From positions 62,001-126,000 of the forward strand of contig SJRY01000235.1 in assembly GCA_011319805.1 (NCBI GenBank): a stretch of 64,000 nt of DNA. The letters run 5' to 3'. The notes under the pieces were generated by a model that searched no databases, was not told where the DNA came from, and saw only the letters and a program-made list of their open reading frames with translations. Positions 10,052-21,800 of this stretch are shown in pieces (position 1 is the stretch's first letter; each line of letters starts with the position of its first letter). The DNA comes from Macrocybe gigantea. Lineage: Eukaryota > Basidiomycota > Agaricomycetes > Agaricales > Callistosporiaceae. The translations under genes and the position numbers were made by a program.

Positions 10052-12135
10052 ATGGAGCTGACAACCAGCATTCTTGACGCATTGCCCGACATCCTGCTAG
10101 CTCTCGTGTTCTCTTGGATACTATGGAAGCTATTCAACATCTTCAGACCCCGAAACGAGCATTCGTTGCGCTCGGTTGCCATTATTGTGCTTGGGGATAT
10201 TGGACGTAGCCCTAGGATGATGTACCATGCACAGAGCTTCGCCGAAAATCATTTTGTGACAGACATCATCGGATACCAAGGTAAGTTGGCTCACTTTCGT
10301 CAGTTTCCTGATATTTCAACTCTTTATTTCTGTAAAGGGAGCAAACCGATTCCGGAATTGGAGCGTCTTCCTAGGGTCCACTTGCATTACTTGCCCAGCC
10401 CTCCGAAATTTGCATCTTCCCTTCCTTTCGTTCTTATGGCTCCAATAAAAGTGGTTCACCAGATGAACTCAATACTCTGGCTTCTTCTCGTTCAAATCCA
10501 AAGGGCTCCTGAATTCCTACTCGTTCAGGTCGGTGGCAACAAATAGGTCGCTATCACGCTGTTCTGCTTGACCATGCCTCCAAGAACCCGCCCACTATCC
10601 CGACGCTAGCTCTCGTCTGGCTTGTCGGACGCATTCGAGGGAGTAAAGTAATCATCGACTGGCATAACCTCGGTTATAGCATTCTAGCTCTCAAGCTGGG
10701 ACCGAATCATCCATTTGTCAGAATTTCCGCATGGTAGGTCACTTCCCACTGAATAAATCAGTCCTCGTTCAACGTTGATATACCGCAAGGTTTGAAGAGT
10801 ATTTCGGTCGATGTGCATATGCGCACTTATTCGTCACTCGGGCGATGCGCGATCATCTTGCCAAGAAGTGGAAGCTCGTGTATGTTCATCTAGCCCTTTG
10901 AGGCTGTCCTTGTGATTTGTTCATCTCACCTCTGGCGCATCAGAGGGAAACAGGTTGTCTTGTATGATCGACCCCCGAGGCGTTTTCATCGCTCTTCAGC
11001 GCAAGAAACCCACGACGTGCGTACGCTCTGGAAATGCCGGTCCTCCGCTCCTATTGACACGTTGTCAAGCTATTTATAAGGCTACAACCAACGCTTTTGT
11101 CGCAGTCCTCTCTGCACAATTTCCTGCCAGACTCGACAGCTCCGTACTCCACACCGTTTACACAGATCGTTCAAACTCACGAACGACCGTCGAGTATGAT
11201 ATTTCGAGTGGTGCGCCTTCCAGAAGCTGATCACACGGCATTTGATCTTAGCGATCTGGGAATATGCAAAATTCAATCCAAAATTACGTCGAGATAGACC
11301 AGCTCTTCTTGTGTCAAGCACTTCCTGGACGCCAGATGAAGACTTTGGGATATTGCTCGAAGCATTGGACCTATTCGACACGGCTGCGACAAGAATCGAT
11401 GCGAACCAGAAAGACAGGCCAGTTCCGAAGGTGTTGGTTGTTATTACCGGCAAGGGACCTCTGAAGAAAAAATACATGGCGGAAGTTGATAAGCTACATC
11501 AACGCTGGAAGTGGGTGCGTTGCATTAGTATGTGGTTGGAAGCTGAGGATTATCCAACTTTGCTTGGTAAAGATTTGATATACTTCAATGTTCAGCAAAA
11601 ACTAACGAGTTTCATGGTCTAGGCTCTGCAGATCTTGGTGTATGCCTTCATTCGAGCTCTTCAGGTTTAGACCTCCCAATGAAGGTGGTCGATATGTTTG
11701 GCTGTGGCCTGCCTGTTTGTGCTCTGGATTTCTCGTGGTATGCGATTGCTTGCATCATCCGTCGCTTAGATGAAAATCCATGAATGCCCCCAGTTTACGC
11801 GAGCTCGTGAAAGATGGGATTAACGGATTAATATTCAAGGATGCTCCTCAACTAGCGAAACAGATCGAGGTATGAATTCAGACCGGCATGACTTTAGGCG
11901 TTTACTGAAAGCGCATCGAAAGACGCTGCTAATAGCTTTTCCGGACTCCAGCGATCTGTCACGTCTCCAAACATCGCTTTTGAATCTGTCGCAATCATCC
12001 TCGTTGTCAACCACACATTCAATTGATGAATACCGACATGCGGACACGACGGCGAGTGATTGGCATTGGAAGACGTGGGACGAAAATTGGAATCACGCGA
12101 TGAAGCCCATAATATTGAGCGATTTGAACCGCTAA
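10052..12135 (+). CDS. ALG1: beta-1,4-mannosyltransferase of the dolichol pathway
   Basis: Adds the first mannose to GlcNAc2-PP-dolichol on the cytosolic face of the ER (GT33). A membrane anchor near the N-terminus ([18 protein letters not shown]) is followed by [19 protein letters not shown], typical of ALG1, then [51 protein letters not shown] and NGLIF. The coding frame is broken by about nine short introns, and all conserved blocks occur in order. The stop at 12133-12135 follows [14 protein letters not shown] prefer ATG 10052 because it immediately precedes the anchor; an in-frame ATG at 9980 would add 24 non-hydrophobic residues. No frameshift needed in the parts I followed. Confidence 0.92.
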
Positions 12136-12235
12136 CCGAATGAGATCAGTGGGTGGATAATGAATCGATTATATCTGAAAAAATACATGTTCCGCCGAAA
12201 AAGACGTCTAAGGAAGTAACTTTGGGATGGGTCCT

Positions 12236-13327
12236 CTAATTATCAGCTTTTGCAGCGAATGTCATGGTCTCAATACGTCCGCGGCCTTTGCATTCCTTCT
12301 GTAACAGCTCATTGATGACTCGAAACTGACCTGGGTCGATCAACATGATCTGATCGACCAGCGTGAGCAGGGGTTGGGAAACGAATGCAAAAATACGTCG
12401 CACCACTTCCCACTCGTCCTGCCCAAACTCGTCGTCTTCTATCTTCTCCGCACCTTCGATCACTTTTTCTCGAAGTCGCTTTCCATCAGCAGTGGGCATC
12501 GACACTCTCACACGCATACGGGCGCGTTGTATGGGCAGGTTCGAGCCACTCTGTAGCAGTCTGATGCACTCTGAAACCTTCACAAGAATACTTCAATCGT
12601 CTGTCACGTTTGAGCACGGATTGTGATCATCACCTGGCTTTTGGCGTTCTTGTTTTGCTTGACGCTAAAACCTGCTTCGGCCATGGCCTTCTCTATGATT
12701 CCGACGGCATATGGTCGCTGAGTCGATGGATCTACGCATTTCTCAGCGACAAGAGTAGCGATTTCTTTTCTCAGAGACGTCAAATCATGTTCTCGCTCCT
12801 TTTCTCCAACTTGTACTTCGCCTTTTTTGAGAATCTGGATGTGCCGTTAACATGGGATAGAAACTGCACGGGAAGAGGCGAAGGACACACTTCTTTGACG
12901 ATGTCAGAGACCTCCGATGTACCGAACGCTTTTTGCATGTCGCCAGCCTTGGCCAGCTCTCCTTTCGATACGTTAACGAACACATTGCTTATCTGCAGCA
13001 CGTCGTCTAAACTAGTTTCGCTAATCCGAGCGTCAATTCCTTGTCTTCCAGAGAAATTATAACATACACTCCAGTTCTCCATTCGTGGACCTTGTTTTTG
13101 TAACATGCGATCTGTTGGTAGGGGCGATGATGATAGATAAGAAGTTGGGCCGGGATCGGCACGTCGTGCCTCGATGACGAACCTCAAATCGCTTGCCGCC
13201 CTTCTTTAGTCTTACAATGGATACATTGGTCAATCTGCACGACAAACGCCGAGGGTTAGCGTCGGGACATTTGTAGACAGCATACTGCACACTTGATTTG
13301 ATTTGAAGGTTGCTGTAGCTGAGGCAT
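12236..13327 (-). CDS. SDO1: SBDS/SDO1 ribosome maturation factor
   Basis: Releases Tif6/eIF6 from late 60S subunits together with the GTPase Efl1. Starts MPQLQQPSNQIK, then LTNVSIVRLKKGGKRFE, IACYKNKVHEWRTGVE, LQISNVFVNVSKGELAK, the central YAVGIIEKAMAEAGFSV block, the C-terminal RARMRVRVSMPTADGKRL, and MLIDPGQFRVINELLQKE. Six or so exons. One intron, 12350-12403 (54 bp, flanked by EWEV and IMLIDPG), has no stop and a length divisible by three, so retention would insert 18 residues and leave the frame open. Convergent with ALG1, divergent from the BAR-SH3 gene. All three SBDS domains are complete. Confidence 0.93.
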
Positions 13328-13691
13328 CGAAGGGCGTCAAGAATGGCACAAGGAATGGTCGGAGGTGAAGATGGGAGGGGATCCTGATTCGGCCTAGGCA
13401 AGGTATCTATTCAATCCCCGGTGCCGCTGCTTCCTTGCACATTCAGCTACTCATTCACGCTTACGGCTGACTCGACAACAGCTAACTCACTGCTCGTCGG
13501 CCACGGCGCCTCCTTCACCGCTTCCATTAGAAATGTCAAAACCATCTTGATCATTGCGATGGGACTAGTTGAGCGTGGGAATTAGTAATCATCTGTAGTT
13601 TCTATGTAGGCGTAGCTCAGACTTGTCTCGTCAGGACTCCTTTGAAGCGACCCACTCATTCCGGACAGGGGCAGCATTCCTAACTCTCGTT
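13328..13691. promoter_or_regulatory. SDO1/BAR-SH3 divergent promoter
   Basis: 364 bp between divergent start codons. No coding signal. Pyrimidine-rich patches lie on either side, but I could not identify a specific factor site. Confidence 0.45.
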
Positions 13692-15522
13692 ATGAAGGGA
13701 CTTAGCAAAGCCATTAAGCGGTACGTCCTTCGCATGGTTTTCGTCTACCATTAGCATGTGCACTGAATTGACCCCACAACAGCACGCCGTTCGCGGTGAC
13801 CAGCAAGATCGGCATGGCAAAAAGTCGGTAGAAATTCAGTCCCAGTCACCTCACGAGTTGATTTTTACTTCCTTTTCCCGCTACATCGTCTTCACAGAGT
13901 CCAACGATCCCGAATTCGATGATTATCACCATTCGTTTACCGCACTTGAGCACGCAGCAGAGAAGTTGCTCAAGGACAGCAAAGCATTTGTGGATGCGGT
14001 GAATTGTGCGTGTACCTTGCTTCTTGAATGCACGGTGTGCTGAAACATGCGCCTCTGCGACCACAAACTTCATTACCTCTAGCTCTGTTCAATGCGGGCG
14101 CGGGTTTCGCTACACACTTTGCGACTATCATGCAGCCCATGTCAGGAGAGTATGATCTCGTTGGGAAGCATCCAGATGCATCGCACACAATCCGCAGTGT
14201 TACGAACTACCAGACCGCCATGGAGGAGCTAAAATCCTTGATTTCGCCCGAACTAGAGCTCATACAGAGCAGGATCATGGGTCCGACCAAGGAACTGCAG
14301 GCCATTATGAAGACGATAAGAAAGACGGTTACGAAGAGAGACCACAAGGTACATGCATCGCCGTATCCCGAAGTCCTGGTACTAACTCCCCTTTCTAGTT
14401 GACAGATTATGATCGATTCAATAATTCCCTAACCAAGCTAAGAGACAAGAAGGAGAAATCGCTCAGCGATGAGAAGAACTTGTTCAAAGTGGGTTTGTGA
14501 CTCTTCAAAGTCTCCAGTTCCAGATATTCAAGTTCAATCACAGCTGGAACAAGATTTTGAGATGGCGACGAATGAGTATGAATACATCAACAACGCTTTG
14601 AAGCAAGATTTGCCTCGCTTTATGACCCTCGCGACGCAGTTCATCGATCCCCTTTTTGATTCCTTTTTCTACATGCAGTACGTTTTTTTTGCTTCCTGAT
14701 CCCATCCTGAAATTTGCTTCTGAACGGGTTTATTAAGGCTGAACATCTATTATCTCATCCTCGAGAAGATGAACAGCTTTGCGGACGAGGCGAAATATGA
14801 CATCACCAACGTTCCGGGCTCAAACATAGCCGAAGACTATGAATCCAAGCGAACAGATGCTTGGAGTCAAATTGAGGAACTAAACATCATCAAGCGCATT
14901 ATTTCAGTCTGTAAGTGTAAAGCAATCCCGAGGTATTCCCGTTTCTAACCTGCATGACATTGATACTCCAGCCAAGTTGGTCCAAGCAAGTCGAAGCCAG
15001 AATAATGTAGGTAGCGGGGCACCTGCGCGTCAACCTCCGCCGTCACGGACGGCGTCATCTTCAAGTGCTGCATTCAAGAAAGCGCCCCCACCTCCCCCTG
15101 GTTCTTCCAACGCACCGCCACCGCCATATACACCACCGAGCCACAACAGTTCTTCGTCATCTGTAGCAGCTACTAAGAGACCACCTCCTCCTCCGCCGTT
15201 GAAACCCAAACCCAAACCGCAAGTTCACTACGTAGTTGCCTTGTACGACTTTACTGCTCAGGTAAGCTTCATTTCACTGCTTCGTTTATGGACAGCATCA
15301 GAATATTCCGGTTTCTATGCTTCTAGGCTGATGGAGATCTATCGTTCAAAACTGGCGATCGCATTGAGTTGATAGAGAGGACCCCCAATACCGAGGACTG
15401 GTGGACAGGCCGATTGAACGGTCAACAGGGAATTTTCCCCGGTAAGTGTAGCCATGCTCTCCGAGGCTTTTCATATTCAACGGCTGTTACTTTCGTTAGG
15501 AAACTACGTGCAGGAAACATGA
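13692..15522 (+). CDS. BAR-SH3 protein, Hob1/Rvs167 (amphiphysin) type
   Basis: Membrane-curving adaptor of endocytosis and cortical actin. N-terminus MKGLSKAIKRTPFAVTSKIG is the usual amphipathic start of the N-BAR fold. It continues with DPEFDDYHHSFTALEHAAEK and LTDYDRFNNSLTKLRDKKEK, and the BAR helices end near 14910. A proline-rich linker (about 15000-15220, runs of PPPPP) follows, then the SH3 domain (VVALYDFTAQADGDLSF, DWWTGRLNGQQGIFPGNYV). The last residues are QET. About eight exons, with GT-AG introns found at each break, including one at 15262 within the SH3 domain. The intact SH3 ALYDF, WW and PGNYV residues imply PxxP binding. Closest named relatives are fission yeast Hob1 and yeast Rvs167. 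Confidence 0.93.
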
Positions 15523-15853
15523 CTGCTACCGCAGAGCTTTAACTTTGTTATTTATCGTTGTCTTCCCTCCAGAATGATCATCATAATCAAACCATACTTT
15601 TTTCGGTTTCTGAAGTCGATTTTAGGTCATGCTTTAGACCATTAATGCAATAAGTGCCTTCGCGACAACTCAGTTTGTGGTCTCACGTGATGGTCAAGTT
15701 TCCATATCAACCTTTTCCAGACTTGAATCAAACGAAGAAGCAATTCATGGCGATTCTTTTGGCGCTGTGGCGAAAGGGACCAACACGTTGCATTCCGCAG
15801 CACTTGAAAAGTGGCCGATGTGGGTTCAACAACCCTCGTCCTGCTAAGCAACC
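15523..15853 (+). other. possible 5' exons of the helicase gene
   Basis: The stretch 15633-15833 is open on the plus strand and reads like protein (SRDGQVSISTFSRLE, then LHSAALEKWPMWV). A neighbouring frame continues with NHGRYLDVPHPKAS. The frames do not connect as written; a missing T after GTT near 15820 would join the first two. An ATG at 15574 is in the upstream frame. This suggests the helicase gene begins here and not at 15854, but the evidence is weak. Confidence 0.35.
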
Positions 15854-18800
15854 ATGGCCGCTACCTCGATGTCCCACATCCGAAAGCATCGACCATTAGA
15901 TGGCTTGCAAGAGTCATTTGCTTCTATTGAAGACTTGGAAAATGCACTGGATCGCTTTAAATATCAAATCAATCGTTCAAATTTTGCTCCAACGATGGAG
16001 AGCATATTTGACGATACCTTGAAGGTTGAACTCATGTTGCTGTGTGAGTCCGCTCTCCCCTTTCGATGATATATTGTAACACGGTTATCAGCTATGGATG
16101 AATCATTTCTCCATACTTTGTCACCGCAGCTATTCCCCGTCGATCCATCCCAGTTCTACTCATCTCTTAGTGGGAAACTGCTGCAGAGGCTCTCTACTTT
16201 CTTCCTATTTTCTCCTCTATTGTCACTCTCCAGAGAATTACAGACGGTTATGGGTCAATATCGTGCGCTGGAAATGGGGTCCGGCCTTATCAACGAACTT
16301 CGCTTAATGGCGCAGAGCCCTTCAGAAACGCCTCCGTCTTCGAAACGGAAAAAGCACTGCGCAAGTAGTAGACATGATGCTCAGCATATGTTCGTCGATG
16401 CCAAAGCATGTGGCGTGTTCGAGATTGAAGTACCCGACACACCGGACGCAGCCAATGAAGCAATGACCTGTATTGGCAAGAAATTGGAATCTATGTTGAT
16501 GGTGCGCTCCATCATCGTTTTTGGTTTGCGTGCTGATTGTGTTCTGCTAGCATTGTATTGAAAACCTTCGTCTGCCACATGTCACATCCGTCATCAAGTT
16601 ATCATTCATTCGGGAGTCTACGAGTCAAAGCTTTCAGAACACCACACCAACCGTTACACGTCAAGAAGATGTTCCATTTGATGGAAGTCATGCAGATGAA
16701 GGGCCTGCGTCACCCGTGGTGCCCAGCGTAACCCAATTGTGAGTGCCCTCCCCATCATTTTCCGTATCTGTCTTGATCTTCTCAGAAGCACGACATACTT
16801 CCACGACCTGAAAGGTTTCGGAGAGTGGAAAATATTGATTTCTACACGCGCCTATAAGGACCTGCGCGATATACGCAGGAAAGATCGCAAAATATTCGAA
16901 ATTGTTGTAAAGAAGATCAAGTTAGTTCATACAGTTTTGGCTATGCGGCATGTCTGACCGTCCTTTTCGTTTTCATCTACTAGGGAACTTTCCAATGGTC
17001 ACTTCTCGAATGATAACCAGAAGCCATTGAATGGAAATGATCATACTGTTCCGATATACGAGGCAAAGATGACCAAGGATACAAGGCTTGTGGTAAATCA
17101 CATTTGTTACGTCTCCCTTCATGCTCTGGTTCACTCTCTACAGTATCAGGTGGACTGTATACTGGAGCCGGATGGGAAGGTATGTGTCCCTTTGGGTTTT
17201 ATTCATGTATGAGATACTGAAAGAAAAAAAAACGAGTGTGAGAAACAAGGTGTTTACACTGATCTGCCTTCGTGTCATATTCTTGCTGATGGAGATCAAG
17301 CGTTAAGAATATATGGAATCTACACGCATGCTCAGCTCAACCGGCCAAGACTTTGGGACTCTTTTGGCCGACATCTGCTCCACAAACAAGGCAAGGACTA
17401 CAGATACAGGTCTGAAACTTGCTAGTGACTGTTATTCGGCACAATTGATAACTTGTCTTGTAGATGTGTTGTTCGAAAACGGCCCAAAGGTGCCATTGAT
17501 GGCAATGTCTTTATACCTGAGTCATTTCCGCCTCAGGAAGATTTACCCGCCCCCATGAATTCGCACCTGGAATTGCCCCAGGATGATCTGGAAGAGGTAA
17601 GAATGATAAAAATTGAAATGAAATGACGCCAGCATATTGACATTTGGCCTGAGATCCAAGCATTGCTAGTGTGGGTTTCGAGCCCGCAGTACCTATCACC
17701 TTTTTGTTCTAAAGCTTTCATATAGGCTTGAGAAATACTTGGCCTTTTCTCAAGTGGGTGATTTACATGCCTCTACAGAAAGATGTCGACATTCACTGTC
17801 TTGAAAAGGAAATATTGAAAAGTATGATTGTCTCTCAAGCATTGCCTGCAGCACAGTCTCACTGAGAAAATACGCATCAGGCATATTGGCAGATGTTGAT
17901 GCTGCGTTCCCGTTCCAAGTTTCGTACGTCGGACTTTTGGAAATTTGGCTTTCCTCGGTTCTAAGCAATCCACAGCGCAGCGGAACAGTCGATAATTCGG
18001 CATCCATCTTCCTGCTATGTTGTGGGACGAAGCGGAACTGGGTACGTCTATTTTGAGGCATGTGCATATGCAATTCTATACGTGGTCATGGAATTGTTCC
18101 AGGAAAACAACAACAATGCTCTTCAAGATGCTATGGATTGAGTATACTTTCTGGTCGAACCAAAGTGACTTAAAGAAGCCACGGCAGCTGTTCATCACGA
18201 AATCGCGTGTCTTGGCCATGAAAGTGGAAGAGTACTTTACGAAGCTCTTGGATACTCTTGCCTTGTCTTCCAAATCATTGCAGAGCTTACAATATGAAGT
18301 TCGGCAACGGAACGGTACCGAAGACTATGAGCATGAACTGGTAGTGGTGGAAGATGAACTGCTTCGGCGGAAACACCTGCCATCTAGATTCAGTGAACTC
18401 CAGGATTCTCACTTTCCCCTGTTTTTGACGTATGATCATGTGAGTTGTCTGAACTGTGCGTGACTTTTTACGATTCACCTAGCCCGGCCGAAGCTCTGTG
18501 CCCTTCTTTTAGGAGATATTGTGGAATCGGGCTCCTCGCAGCAGCAGACCCAGAAATTCATCACATTTAATAGATTCTTACAAGATTACTGGCGTCACTT
18601 TCCCCAACCATTGACAAAGCGGCTGGGTTCGGTATTCCTGCATTCTTTGGTGTGTTGCGCTGACACATGTTGTTGCGGTCCAGATCCTGTGCTAGTTTTC
18701 AACGAGTTGATGGGTGCTGTTTCGTTTTACCGAAAGATACTGAATTGCTCATGTTGTCGTTGCTGTTCAGGTGTCATTCTCGGGTCGGAGCAATCACTGG

Positions 18801-21800
18801 CGTCTCCTGAAGGTCACTTAGATCGATTCTCCTACCAAAGCCTTAGCCACCGCACCCAGTCAACTTTTGCTGATCAGCGCTCAAGGATTTATGATGTTTT
18901 TGAAGCGTATCTCTGTCAAAAAAAAAGTCGCGGTGCGATGGACATTGCAGACAGGTTGGACTCTTTGACTTGTTTCTCGATTCTCCGTCCCGGGGCCATG
19001 CTGAATGTATCTAAATTAGAACATTGAAGATTCATCGATGGCTTTCCCAACAGGATCTGTCATCGCAGAAACTCGATTTTATGTTCGTATGCCACAGACA
19101 TGCATGTGTTGTCCCTGATGGTTTGTAGATATGTCGACGAAGCGCAGGACAATCTGCTTATTGATGCTTGTGGCAAGTCCCTGCATCTGTTACAGCTCAT
19201 TCTGGATGCTGAACTTGTATCAGTCATCCGTTCGTTGTGCCGGAATCCAAATGGCCTTTTCTGGGCAGGAGATACAGCACAGACAATCTCTGCTGGGAGT
19301 TCATTTCGGTTTGATGATTTGAAATCATTCATGTTCCGAGTTGAAGTAACCCCGTTTCCATGATTTTACCTCGCGTAAGGCTGAATGTCACCGTAGGAGG
19401 CGAGAAGTTTACAAGTCTCATCCCTTGGATCCACACATGGCCTAGGGAACCCCAAAACATTCTTTCTCCAGACGAATTACCGTAGTCATTCTGGCATCGT
19501 GGAGTGCGCACATTCGATCATAGAGATTATCACTGAATTCTGGCCATATGCGATTGATAAACTTGGTCGCGAAGTCGGTGTCGTTGGCGGGCAGAAGCCT
19601 ATATTTCTGAGTTTATCAGATGATGATCAAGTTGAATACGTAAGTTGCTCAACGTTCGGAACAATGAGGTATTTATGCCCAAGCAGGAGCAATTTTTGTT
19701 TGGTTCGAGGTATGTCTTTAGCACATTTCCCTACGGCAAGCATTGCGAGAAAAAATTATCCTTTCAAGCCGAGATCGGGTTGAATTTGGGGCTCAGCAAT
19801 GTAGGCACTGCTTTTAATCTTTGAATCAATATATGTCGACGTTTTATGCAGGCATTCTGGTCCGCGACGACAATGCAAGAGACAGACTAAGAGAGCGGGT
19901 TGGAGACATTGGGATTATTCTGTAGCATTCTTGCTTTTGTTATTTTCCAGTGCTGATGGACGTAACTGGCAGGACGCTTTATGAAAGCAAGGGGCTTGAA
20001 TTTGACGATGTAAGTCACAGCTTCGTTGTTATCGGTCCACTCGGCACTACAAACCAGACAGGTTCTACTCTTCAACTTCTTTGAGGACTCAACGTCAACG
20101 CAGCGAAATGGCGTGTCATTCTAAACGCTGCGAAAGACGCCGTCCAAGGGCTGCAATTACCTCAATTTTCTGAGTTGCGTCATGCTGGTATTTGCCTTGA
20201 AGTACGTTATGTTATCCTCCTTCCATCAGATAGCATTGAATCACCATCCTACATAGCTGAAGAATCTCTATGTAGCAGTGACGCGGGCTCGGAAAAACCT
20301 CTGGATTGCCGATAGCTCTAACAAAAGTGGGCCGATGAAGGTATGGCGAAAGCGAACCTGCAATCATCCATAATCCATAAATTTCACCCTTAGACTTTGT
20401 GGTCCCACAAAGGGTGTATCCAAGTCCACACCTCTGATATGCAGCGTCCAACATTGGCAACAACGTCCACAAAGGATGAGTACGCCAAAGTGGCAAGAGA
20501 GCTATTCCAACGCAGGAAGTTCTTCGGCGCTAAGCAAAGCTACGAAAAAGCTTCTATGCAAAAAGAAGCAACTGTCTCCGAAGCATACTATTTACGCGAA
20601 CAAGCCCGGAAGGCCAGTAGTCGCAAGCAAAAGCAAGCATTCGCTGACGCTGCAGAGATGTTCGTCAAGGCTGCGGAATTGCTGAGTGTGAACCAGGGTG
20701 AATATTACAAGACGGCCGGGGAATGTTTGAAGTCGCCCGCGTGTATCCAAAAGCAATTCATGCGTTCATGCAGGCGAAGGACTTCAACTCAGCCGCGCGG
20801 TTGTATCGCATATTAGGCTGCTTTGATGAAGCAATCGCACTCATTAAAGAAAATGAGCACCTTATGGATAGCCAACTGGTTGAAGGTATAAAATTCACGG
20901 CCAAATTGGAATATTTTAGAAAGGACAGGATTGAGTAAGCCTTCTTAACAGTTTACCCTGATCAGTACCTCACGAGATGTAGCGACGCACGGACTCTCTT
21001 TTCGTCAGATGGTGAAGTCGTCGATTTTCTGGAAGACCATGACTTGGACCTCGCACACACAAGCGTTCTATGCTCACGGGGGGAATACTACAGTGCCGCG
21101 AAGTTGCATTTGAGGAAGGAAGGACAATAGAGGCAATCCAACTCTATCGCAAGATTCTCGCAATAAGGAATCTCGAGTTTTGATGGCTCAAGTTGTCCTT
21201 CAGGAGCTGTGGAGTCAACAGGCCAAGGTATATACCCGACGCAAGATCCTAAAATCAGAGAAATCCTGTCAATTATCGATTCACTAGGGGACTCTGATCT
21301 AGATCTCAATACTACCCATGAAGTGAGCTTCGAATGATTTATAGTATCACCCCCATTTCGTTCTTGTTAATTTTTTTCGGAAGCTCGGGCTGACTTTCCA
21401 TTGTAGATAGATATGTTCAAAGCATTATATCATCGGCAAATCTCTAAGGCCAGAGACTTGGCAGGCATCTTCAGAATGTCTTCCAATCTTCCCGCTGCGT
21501 ATCTTTGTCTTGACCTCTACTTTTCCCAATTTCCCGAGGTTCGCGAATTCGACTGTCAAGAACTTTCTCAGGTCTTGGAATTCTTTTTGTATTATTCCCG
21601 CCTTCTCTACGAATTGGCGTTCCAGTCTGGTGACAGGACCGTTGCATTACTCTGCAAAATATACGGTTTCCGGATGGTGTCGGAAGGTGTATATGTGGTC
21701 CCAGGCGATTCTCGGTTCCAACATCTCCGACCGCAGTTTAAGCCTTATACTGGCGACATCACGCTGACGACTACTCAGCTTCTGAAAAAATGTCACTTGA

